Positions 1 through 5,599 of a stretch of 7,431 bases of DNA are shown one piece after another (positions within the stretch are counted from its first letter, which is position 1; the number at the start of each line of letters is the position of its first letter). Under the pieces are notes generated by a model. That model searched no databases and was not told the DNA's origin. It saw only the letters and a program-made list of their open reading frames with translations. Source of the stretch: Nitrospinota bacterium (GTDB lineage Bacteria > Nitrospinota > Nitrospinia > UBA9942); assembly GCA_003489165.1 (NCBI GenBank), contig DNJG01000037.1, positions 1-7,431 on the forward strand, given 5' to 3'. The position numbers were made by a program, and so were the translations under genes.

Positions 1-683
1 CCGTCAAGATAGTTTTTTAGCGCTGTCTTAACACCGCTGAAACTAAAATCAAGTGAATCCTTGTCTATATATGCCCTTGGAAAGTTTATTGACAGAGGAT
101 TTCCACTATTGGCTGTCTTTTCAATAGCTGGTCCCCCCGGATAACCAAGTTTAAGCATCTTAGAAGCCTTATCAAATGCCTCACCTGCCGCATCATCCCT
201 GCTCCTTCCGAGTGCCTTATATTTCCCGAAACCTTCAACCAGATAAAGCTCTGTATGACCGCCGGAAACAAGTAGAGAGATAAATGGGAAAGATATATCA
301 GGCTTTTCCAAAAATATGGATAAGATATGCCCTTCCAGGTGATTTACTCCAATGAGAGGTTTTTTTAGTGCATAGGCAATTGCTTTGGCAGTGGAAAGGC
401 CGACAAGAAGTGCCACCAAAAGACCGGGGCATTTAGTTACAGCAAAAAGTCCTATATCATTAATCTTAACACCTGCCTTATTCAGTGCCTCAGTTATAAC
501 AGGACTTATATTCTCAACATGCCTGCGGCAGGCAAGCTCAGGGACAACACCGCCATATTTATTATGTATCTCATGCTGTGAGGCAATAATATTTGATTTA
601 ATTTTAATACCATCTCCATGAGAAACTTCTACTACCGAAGCCGCCGTCTCATCACACGAAGTCTCAATTCCGAGGATTAACAT
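1..683 (-). CDS. tsaD: tRNA N6-threonylcarbamoyladenosine synthase subunit TsaD, N-terminal 227 residues (3' part beyond window)
   Basis: TsaD transfers the threonylcarbamoyl group from threonylcarbamoyl-AMP to A37 of tRNAs that read ANN codons, working in the cytoplasm with TsaB and TsaE. The frame is open from an ATG at 683 to the window edge. Visible landmarks are the ASKHA-type start MLILGIETSCDETA, YGGVVPELA (43-51), the metal-ligand HxxxH motif as H115-LEG-H119, SGGHTEL (140-146), DDAAGEAFDK (163-172), YPGGP (181-185) and FSFSGVKTAL (213-222). About 110 C-terminal residues, including the last metal-ligand aspartate, lie outside the window. The usual GPGLxGxLLVG loop reads CPGLLVALLVG (85-95), and the usual ELASR is ELACR. 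The ATG gives the canonical family N-terminus, but the only strong Shine-Dalgarno sequence (702-707) is 18 bases upstream, farther than normal. The gene follows the deacetylase after 183 bases and may have its own promoter. The family assignment is secure. Confidence 0.96.
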   Translation of the reverse strand, partial: MLILGIETSCDETAASVVEVSHGDGIKIKSNIIASQHEIHNKYGGVVPELACRRHVENISPVITEALNKAGVKINDIGLFAVTKCPGLLVALLVGLSTAKAIAYALKKPLIGVNHLEGHILSIFLEKPDISFPFISLLVSGGHTELYLVEGFGKYKALGRSRDDAAGEAFDKASKMLKLGYPGGPAIEKTANSGNPLSINFPRAYIDKDSLDFSFSGVKTALKNYLD

Positions 684-701
684 AATAAATACGGTTTCCA
701 G

Positions 702-707
702 CCTCCT
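702..707 (-). promoter_or_regulatory. Distant AGGAGG Shine-Dalgarno sequence before tsaD
   Basis: A perfect AGGAGG is followed by 18 bases before the tsaD ATG at 683, against the usual 5-9. No ATG, GTG or TTG lies in frame between them; only CTG and ATT codons do. Either the spacing is genuinely long, translation starts at a rare codon, or the match is coincidental. Confidence 0.4.
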
Positions 708-866
708 GTTTTTTATAATTCATAATCAACTCTATATTTTGAGGTTTTATAAATAACTATTCCGCCTTTTTTACCACATCTCTACTCACAAAAAATATTC
801 TGATTGAATTAACTCATACTCCTGCTGATAAAGCAATGTATCCCCCGCTTCCAGCCATCTGATGTC

Positions 867-1745
867 TCAATTTACCAACTCAGAAACCGGCACTATCTCT
901 ATACCATTTTCCTTCATCACCGGAACCATTTTCTGGAGGACATTTATAGTCTGGGGATGCGGATGCCCTATTCCTATTGCACTATTATCTTTCCGGGCAA
1001 AGGCGATAAGCTTCTCTATCTGCCCTTTGATGTATTCCTCATCTTCTTCGTTATCAAGGAATACCTGACGGCGGGCTGTTTTTACACCTAATGCCTTAGC
1101 TGTCTGATAGGCAAGGGATTTCGGTGTTGTAAAGCTGTCAACAAAAAATAGATTTTTATCTTTAAGGATTTCCATTACATACCTCATCCCTCTTTCATTC
1201 TCGGTGAACTTAGACCCCATGTGATTATTCATGCCCACTATATGAGGAATTTCCGATATATAATCCTTCATCAATGCCTCTATGTCATTTTTATTCATAT
1301 CATCTGTCAGGGGTTTTATTCCGGGGTCTTTATGCGGATAACCGTAAGGCTCCATAGGAAGGTGTAAAAGGACATCCCTATGTTTTAGCCCTGCCTCATC
1401 GGCTATTATTTTTGAAAATGGGAGATGAGGGAGAATGGCAAAGGAGATTGGCGCTTCAATATTCAGAAGGGCATCTGCACTCTCTTTGTTCCAGCCGAGG
1501 TCATCTATTATAATTGCTACTCTTTTTATATTTGCCGCTGAATCATCTTTGGAAGGGATAATATTTTCAACCTTATTATCTAAAGGAGGCGGCTCAACAT
1601 CTTCTACCTTGTCATAGATTTCATACTTAAATTCTGAACCTTTATTACTCTGGTTATACCATACAATCCCAATACTGATTGAGAGGGTAATTATAAGTGT
1701 AATAACTAAAGCCCATAGCTTAGAATTACCCTCAGGTTTTGTCAT
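867..1745 (-). CDS. Divergent polysaccharide deacetylase family protein (YibQ-like)
   Basis: A 292-residue protein with a short cytoplasmic start, one membrane segment at about residues 10-30 (signal anchor), an acidic, proline-containing linker to about 72, and a polysaccharide deacetylase-like barrel from about 75 to the end. Motifs typical of the divergent (YibQ-type) group are VAIIIDDLG (76-84, with the D81-D82 pair), SFAILP (101-106), LLHLPMEP (126-133), NNHMGS (173-178), FFVDS (200-204) and GIGHPHP (258-264). The catalytic domain should therefore lie in the periplasm and act on a glycan, but the family's substrate and activity are not well established. The ATG overlaps the ctpA stop in an ATGA, implying translational coupling. 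The end at VPVSELVN is the normal family C-terminus. In E. coli yibQ lies directly after envC; here ctpA sits between, which supports a shared envelope role by inference. Confidence 0.9.
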   Translation of the reverse strand: MTKPEGNSKLWALVITLIITLSISIGIVWYNQSNKGSEFKYEIYDKVEDVEPPPLDNKVENIIPSKDDSAANIKRVAIIIDDLGWNKESADALLNIEAPISFAILPHLPFSKIIADEAGLKHRDVLLHLPMEPYGYPHKDPGIKPLTDDMNKNDIEALMKDYISEIPHIVGMNNHMGSKFTENERGMRYVMEILKDKNLFFVDSFTTPKSLAYQTAKALGVKTARRQVFLDNEEDEEYIKGQIEKLIAFARKDNSAIGIGHPHPQTINVLQKMVPVMKENGIEIVPVSELVN

Positions 1746-3082
1746 ATCTGCGGCTTATTTTCGGTTGTATCACCTTTTATTTGCTGGAAAAGATTCCAGC
1801 TTTTTAAAAGCGCAACTGCCCTCTCCAGCTGAGGGTCTTCCTCCCCTGCCTTTCCCTTTATCTCAACAACCTGCTTCTTTTCAACTTCAGGCGCTACATC
1901 ATCGCCTTTAAGATGATTTTTTAAATCTTTTTCTCTTATAACACCGACCTCAGACGGGGGGATGCCTGCCTTAGCCATTAAGACAGGAACTTCAACAACA
2001 ATATCAGGAGTAATGCCTTTACCCTGAATCACCCTCCCCTTCGGCGTATAGTATTTTGCTGTAGTCAATTTCAGTGCCGAACCATCGCTTAAAGGTATTA
2101 TTGTCTGGACAGAACCTTTTCCAAAGGTCTGTGTTCCAAGTATAACCGCCCTCTTTAAATCCTGAAGTGCACCTGCAACTATCTCTGACGCACTGGCACT
2201 TCCTGCATTTACGATTACAATCATCGGGAAATCAAGATATGCACCCCTCCCTGTGGAAGAAAACTTCAAGTTCTGCTCCTCCTTCTTGCTCTTTGTATAT
2301 ACAATCAGCTGTCCCTTTTCAATAAATCTGTCGCAGACTTCCACTGCCTGATTTAAAAGACCGCCGGGGTCATTCCTCAAATCAAGGACAAGCCCGTTTA
2401 TCTTATTCTTTGTAACGGATTTTAATGCAGTATCAAGCTCATCTGTCGTGCTCTTTGAAAAACTCTTTATCTTTATGTAGCCGATTGTCTCATTCATCAT
2501 CTGATATTTTACGCTCTTAATCTTTATAACAGCCCTCGTAATTGTAAAGTCCTTCGGCTCTTCAAAACCTTCACGCATGACTGAAAGTGTTACCTTTGTC
2601 CCCTCTTTTCCCCTCATCTTTTTTACTGCGTCCATGACAGTCATATCCCTTGTAGTCTCCCCATCTATCTTGACAATCTTATCTCCTGCCTTCAACCCTG
2701 CCTTATCGGCCGGTGTATCCTCTATAGGGGCTACAATTGTAACTATGTCATTCTTTAAAGTTATCTCTATTCCAAGTCCTCCAAATTCTCCCTCAGTCTC
2801 AACCTGAACCTCTTTATAAATATCAGGGGTCATAAAGGTGCTATGCGGGTCAAGGGTCTTTAACATCCCCTTTATTGCACCATGGACAAGCTCTTCAGAT
2901 TTTACATCCTCAACATAGTTTGATTCTATAAGCGATAAAACCTCGGCAAAGGTCTTGAGGTTATCGTATGTCCCTCCACTTACCGCCAGAACATTTTTAA
3001 CCCTCGCATTAAAAAATATCCCTGTAGAAATAAGCAATATGACGCCGACTACAACAATCTTACTGTTTACCCTTTTAAACAT
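1742..3082 (-). CDS. ctpA: C-terminal processing protease CtpA/Prc type, peptidase family S41
   Basis: A 446-residue periplasmic serine protease that recognises C-terminal tails through its PDZ domain. From the ATG at 3082 it has a basic start and a hydrophobic segment at about 9-24 (signal peptide or anchor), a helical region with LDPHSTFM (77-84), a PDZ domain at about 95-180 with GGLGIEI, and the S41 catalytic core from about 195 to 365. The catalytic serine is S297 in NAGSASASE, the general-base lysine K322 in TFGKGSVQ, and Q326 follows; the 25-residue Ser-Lys spacing matches Tsp/Prc. The C-terminal 80 residues are charged and variable. The frame also has an ATG at 3160, but that would add 26 residues encoded by a repeat; the ATG at 3082 has GGGAGG five bases upstream and gives a proper N-terminal signal. 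The gene ends in an ATGA overlap with the deacetylase gene. Its place after envC suggests turnover of cell-wall hydrolases or their regulators, by inference. Confidence 0.96.
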   Translation of the reverse strand: MFKRVNSKIVVVGVILLISTGIFFNARVKNVLAVSGGTYDNLKTFAEVLSLIESNYVEDVKSEELVHGAIKGMLKTLDPHSTFMTPDIYKEVQVETEGEFGGLGIEITLKNDIVTIVAPIEDTPADKAGLKAGDKIVKIDGETTRDMTVMDAVKKMRGKEGTKVTLSVMREGFEEPKDFTITRAVIKIKSVKYQMMNETIGYIKIKSFSKSTTDELDTALKSVTKNKINGLVLDLRNDPGGLLNQAVEVCDRFIEKGQLIVYTKSKKEEQNLKFSSTGRGAYLDFPMIVIVNAGSASASEIVAGALQDLKRAVILGTQTFGKGSVQTIIPLSDGSALKLTTAKYYTPKGRVIQGKGITPDIVVEVPVLMAKAGIPPSEVGVIREKDLKNHLKGDDVAPEVEKKQVVEIKGKAGEEDPQLERAVALLKSWNLFQQIKGDTTENKPQI

Positions 3083-3087
3083 TCTAT

Positions 3088-3093
3088 CCTCCC
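3088..3093 (-). promoter_or_regulatory. Ribosome binding site that fixes the ctpA start
   Basis: GGGAGG lies five bases before the ATG at 3082. It favours this start over the in-frame ATG at 3160, which is within the palindrome and would place repeat-derived residues before the signal segment. Confidence 0.8.
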
Positions 3094-3101
3094 TTTTAAC
3101 G

Positions 3102-3182
3102 ATTGAAGATTGAGAATTGAAGATTGAAGAATTAAGGAATTCCTTTTTTGGAATCTTCAATAGTCAATATTCAATATTCAAT
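3102..3182. repeat. Imperfect palindrome of GATTGAA-type heptads between envC and ctpA
   Basis: The left arm (3102-3129) is part of a run of seven-base units starting at 3101 (GATTGAA, GATTGAG, AATTGAA, GATTGAA). The right arm (3155-3182) is its imperfect inverse; 23 of 28 positions can pair. The 25-base loop contains the perfect palindrome AAGGAATTCCTT (3134-3145) and a T-run. The right arm ends on the first base of the envC stop triplet and the left arm ends about 10 bases before the ctpA ribosome binding site, so the element fills almost the whole gap. In the mRNA it would form a hairpin between the two cistrons. It resembles the dispersed hairpin repeats seen in many environmental bacterial genomes; copy number cannot be judged from one window. 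Confidence 0.8.
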
Positions 3183-4429
3183 TATTTATGTGCTGTTTTG
3201 TACGGCATAAGCCATTCGATGGGGTCTTCAGGCTTACCCTTCTGTCTGATTTCAAAATAAAGCGTATAACCGTTTATTGAATCTGTATCCCCAATCTTTC
3301 CTATTGCATCCCCTGCATTCACCCTCTCGCCTACACCCACTCCTATCTCATCCAGATGGCCATACAATGAATAATAACTATTGCCATGATCAACTATTAT
3401 CAGTTTACCATATCCTTTGAACCAGTCAGCAAAAATTATATCACCCGAATAGATAGTTTTTATATCTACATTTTGAGAGGAGCCAATCTCTATTCCATTA
3501 TTAAAAATATAGGTATTAAACCTTAACTCCTTTGTCTTGCCAAAATTAGATACTATTTTACCGCTTACAGGCCAAGGAAGGATGCCCTTTCTCTCTGCAA
3601 AATCTCCTGAACCCTTTTCAGGAGGCACAACTGCAATACTTTTTTTCTTTTTCTCAAGTGACTCAATGAGTGCCATCAGCTGATGGGATGAATCCTCCAA
3701 TTCCAACTGAACTTTCTCATAAACAATCCTTTTTCCTTTTATCTCTCCAAGCAGTTCTTCCTTTTCCTTTTTCTCTCCTATCAATTCCTCTTTCTTTTTA
3801 GATGCCATATCTCTCACAGCTTTAATCTCTCCTTCAGTTTTCAAAAGGACCAGCCTATCCTTCTCTATCTCTTTCTGCTTTCTAAAAAAGTCTCCAATCA
3901 TTACTGAATCATGTTCAGCTATCTTCTCTACATACCTCATCCGTTGAATAAAATCTGTAAAATCGTTTGCAGAGAATGCAACCTTTATGTAAGAGAGATT
4001 CCCTTCTTTATACAGAGTCCTCAACCTGCTGGAGAGAAACTTCTTTTGCCTGTTTATGGCAGATTCCATCTCCTTCAGTCTCTTTTCCACCTCAGTCTTT
4101 TTATCCTGAATCTCTGAAAGTTTCAGGTCATAAACCTTCAGTTCCTTTTCTATAATCTTAAAACTGCGGCTTGCCATATTTAATTTTGACAGGATTGAAT
4201 TTTCTTCTTTCTTTACTGTCAATACCTTTGTCTTCTGCCTGTTAATCTTTTCTTCTATTTCCTTAAGCTCCTGCCTCTCACTTTCAATCTTTACAGTCAG
4301 AGTATCAATAGTCTCAGCAGAAAAATCAGTAGGCAGTAGGCAGTAAGCAGTAAGCAGTAGTAGGAACCAGTATTTACTCTGCTTAAAAAATCTGCCTACT
4401 GCATACTGCCTACTGCCTACTTTCTTCAT
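3182..4429 (-). CDS. envC: EnvC-like murein hydrolase activator: coiled coil plus degenerate LytM (M23) domain
   Basis: A 415-residue secreted protein. Residues 1-38 form an unusual signal peptide (hydrophobic from about Y20 to F36, likely cut after FSA-38). Residues about 40-130 and 165-265 are lysine/glutamate-rich coiled coil, and about 283-408 is a LytM-like domain beginning PWPVSGKIVSNFG. The zinc-binding residues of active M23 peptidases are lost: HxGxD is NNGIE (N310, E314), and the final HxH is TLY (T389, Y391) in TLYFEIRQKG, as in E. coli EnvC, which has SLYFEIRRQG. H358 in YGHL remains. It should thus not cut peptidoglycan but activate AmiA/AmiB-type amidases at the septum under FtsEX control. 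The start overlaps the ftsX stop in an ATGA, which supports this ATG even though codons 4-13 and 25-34 are encoded by a palindromic repeat. Function is inferred from family, domain order and neighbours. Confidence 0.93.
   Translation of the reverse strand: MKKVGSRQYAVGRFFKQSKYWFLLLLTAYCLLPTDFSAETIDTLTVKIESERQELKEIEEKINRQKTKVLTVKKEENSILSKLNMASRSFKIIEKELKVYDLKLSEIQDKKTEVEKRLKEMESAINRQKKFLSSRLRTLYKEGNLSYIKVAFSANDFTDFIQRMRYVEKIAEHDSVMIGDFFRKQKEIEKDRLVLLKTEGEIKAVRDMASKKKEELIGEKKEKEELLGEIKGKRIVYEKVQLELEDSSHQLMALIESLEKKKKSIAVVPPEKGSGDFAERKGILPWPVSGKIVSNFGKTKELRFNTYIFNNGIEIGSSQNVDIKTIYSGDIIFADWFKGYGKLIIVDHGNSYYSLYGHLDEIGVGVGERVNAGDAIGKIGDTDSINGYTLYFEIRQKGKPEDPIEWLMPYKTAHK
4329..4420. repeat. Palindrome of GTAGGCA-type heptads inside the start of envC
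   Basis: The arms are 4329-4357 and 4392-4420, 29 bases each, with 27 of 29 positions able to pair, separated by 34 bases. Each arm is a run of seven-base units related to GTAGGCA (left: GTAGGCA twice, then GTAAGCA twice). On the coding strand the first arm is codons 4-13 of envC (VGSRQYAVGR) and the second codons 25-34 (LLTAYCLLPT). The frame stays open through both arms and the loop. The composition differs from the rest of the gene, which suggests insertion or expansion of a mobile-type repeat that kept the frame. Confidence 0.88.
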
Positions 4430-5334
4430 GTCCTTACCCTCAATATCCTCCCGAGTGATAAGACACTTCCTATAAGACCGAGAGAGGTGCCTGCTATAAT
4501 CATGGCAAGCATAGCCTTCGGGTGGATAAACGAAATATCAGAAAGCCCAAATGTCAATATCACTGAATCGTTTATCCTGCTTATAATAATTTTATAAACA
4601 ATAATTAAAGATAGGAGAGAGACAATCGCACCTAAAAAACCCTGAATTATTCCCTCAATAATAAACGGGGCTTTAATAAAACTGTTCGTAGCACCCACCA
4701 ATTTCATAATCTCTATCTCATCCAAACGGGAATAAACTGACAATTTGATAGTATTAGAGATGATAAAAAGGAGACCCACTGCCAATACCCCCCCCACTGC
4801 AGTCATCCCCAATTTTAAAAACATCATAAGAGTTTCAAACCTGTCAATCCATTCTCTTCCATATTCAACCTCTTCCACACCTTCCATAGCCAACAATCTT
4901 CTTGCCACAGATTCAACACTCTCCAGTCCCCTGAAATCCTCTTTTAACTCAATAAAGAAAGATGAAGGTAGGGGATTAAAATCAAGCCCATCCAATATTG
5001 TCTTTTTGTCCTTCAGCTTATTTCTAAAATTGGACAACGCATCCTCTTTTGATATATAAGAGAATTTTTTGATTTCAATGTAAGAAGAGATATTTTTTTT
5101 GATGGAATCCAGTTGTGCGTTAGATATATTTTCTTTCAGATATACTTCCATCCCCACCTTACCCCTCAGCCCTGTTGCCACCTTCTGAAGATTTATAAAA
5201 ATTAGGAAGAATATGCCGAAGAGTGTCATTGAGATTGCTATAGTCCCGATTGTAATGGTGCTTAAGCCCTTATTGACACGGATACTGACAAATGCCTCTT
5301 GAAATGAAAAAATAATATTACGGAGTATATTCAC
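4426..5334 (-). CDS. ftsX: Cell division protein FtsX (FtsEX complex membrane subunit)
   Basis: A 302-residue inner-membrane protein of normal family length. It has a cytoplasmic N-terminus, TM1 at about 25-48, a periplasmic domain at about 55-165 with the family motif NPLPSSF (120-126), then TM2 at about 170-194, TM3 at about 223-250 and TM4 at about 273-294. The conserved loop RLDEIEIMKLVGAT (203-216) lies between TM2 and TM3. FtsX couples ATP hydrolysis by FtsE to activation of periplasmic coiled-coil hydrolase activators such as EnvC, here encoded next in an ATGA overlap. The start is GTG at 5334; a stop lies in frame nine codons upstream (5359-5361), so no longer version is possible, and the ribosome binding site is weak. 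ftsE, normally just upstream, is absent: the upstream sequence is a repeat-containing gap and then cobT. The protein itself shows no damage. Confidence 0.96.
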   Translation of the reverse strand: MNILRNIIFSFQEAFVSIRVNKGLSTITIGTIAISMTLFGIFFLIFINLQKVATGLRGKVGMEVYLKENISNAQLDSIKKNISSYIEIKKFSYISKEDALSNFRNKLKDKKTILDGLDFNPLPSSFFIELKEDFRGLESVESVARRLLAMEGVEEVEYGREWIDRFETLMMFLKLGMTAVGGVLAVGLLFIISNTIKLSVYSRLDEIEIMKLVGATNSFIKAPFIIEGIIQGFLGAIVSLLSLIIVYKIIISRINDSVILTFGLSDISFIHPKAMLAMIIAGTSLGLIGSVLSLGRILRVRT

Positions 5335-5396
5335 GGTTATTATTCTAACAAAATTTATTTAATCTTTCATCTTCTCTTTTTTAAAAAGTCCAGGAA

Positions 5397-5425
5397 ATTA
5401 TAAAATTCTGGAACACGAATTTCAC
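5397..5425 (-). promoter_or_regulatory. Candidate sigma-70-type promoter for the ftsX-envC-ctpA operon
   Basis: A perfect TATAAT (-10, 5402-5397) stands 17 bases from GTGAAA (-35, 5425-5420; 4 of 6 matches to TTGACA). The -35 lies inside the left arm of the ACGAAT palindrome. Transcription would begin near 5390, giving a leader of about 55 bases before the ftsX GTG. In AT-rich DNA such matches arise by chance, but the position before the first gene of the block is appropriate. Confidence 0.4.
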
Positions 5426-5523
5426 GAATATACGAATGGCACGAATGTATTAGAAGCAAGAAATCTTATATCTTGCCTCTGGCTTAATTCGTGTAATTTG
5501 TCCCATTCGTGTTATTCGTGTTC
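5411..5523. repeat. Large palindrome of ACGAAT units between cobT and ftsX
   Basis: The left arm (5411-5447) has ACGAAT at 5415, 5424, 5432 and 5441. The right arm (5486-5523) has the inverse, ATTCGT at 5487, 5505 and 5514 plus a degenerate ATTTGT at 5496. Unit spacing is 8-9 bases. About 29 of 37 arm positions can pair, starting with a perfect ten-base outer stem, GAACACGAAT. The loop holds a second hairpin: AGAAGCAAGA (5452-5461) against TCTTGCCTCT (5471-5480), one mismatch. The whole 113-base element is therefore two nested palindromes. It has no coding potential and resembles a non-autonomous MITE-like or hairpin repeat. It could fold in DNA or in RNA read through from cobT, but no U-tract marks it as an ordinary terminator. 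Confidence 0.85.
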
Positions 5524-5561
5524 AAGTTTTTGTTCTTTTGAGATTGGAATTACAAACTGAG

Positions 5562-5588
5562 GATAATACAGAATAAACAGGATTATAT
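5562..5588. repeat. Possible short tandem repeat remnant after cobT
   Basis: Three loosely similar nine-base units (GGATAATAC, AGAATAAAC, AGGATTATA) lie between the cobT stop and the ACGAAT palindrome. They recall the ATCCTGTTA-type short repeats of some environmental genomes. With only three diverged units and no opposite arm, this is a weak call. Confidence 0.25.
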
Positions 5589-5599
5589 ATTTGGAGAGA

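Noticed and set aside
385..621. Plus-strand open frames opposite the genes (for example 385-621, 4745-5059, 5967-6305)
   Set aside because: They are antisense to well-conserved genes, have no recognisable domains or ribosome binding sites, and arise from codon bias of the real strand.
786..866. 26 open codons directly after the deacetylase stop, in the same frame, reading like plausible protein (WLEAGDTLLYQQEYELIQ)
   Set aside because: There is no ATG or GTG start in it, and the deacetylase already ends at the normal family C-terminus, so neither a separate gene nor stop-codon readthrough can be supported. It might be a decayed gene fragment.
3134..3150. Possible rho-independent terminator (AAGGAATTCCTT then T-run) on the plus strand
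   Set aside because: The palindrome has no loop, is AT-rich, and points against the direction of every gene here; it is part of the loop of the larger repeat.
3083..3160. N-terminal extension of ctpA from an ATG at 3160
   Set aside because: The added 26 codons lie in the heptad palindrome, have no ribosome binding site, and would put polar residues before the signal segment; the ATG at 3082 has GGGAGG at proper spacing.
4329..4420. CRISPR-like or tandem repeat array
   Set aside because: The units are seven bases with no spacers and are arranged as two inverted arms inside a coding frame; this is a hairpin repeat, not an array.
5359..5370. Three-codon leader ORF (ATG AAA GAT TAA) before ftsX with a GA-rich upstream stretch
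   Set aside because: Too short to distinguish from chance and without attenuator-like structure next to it.
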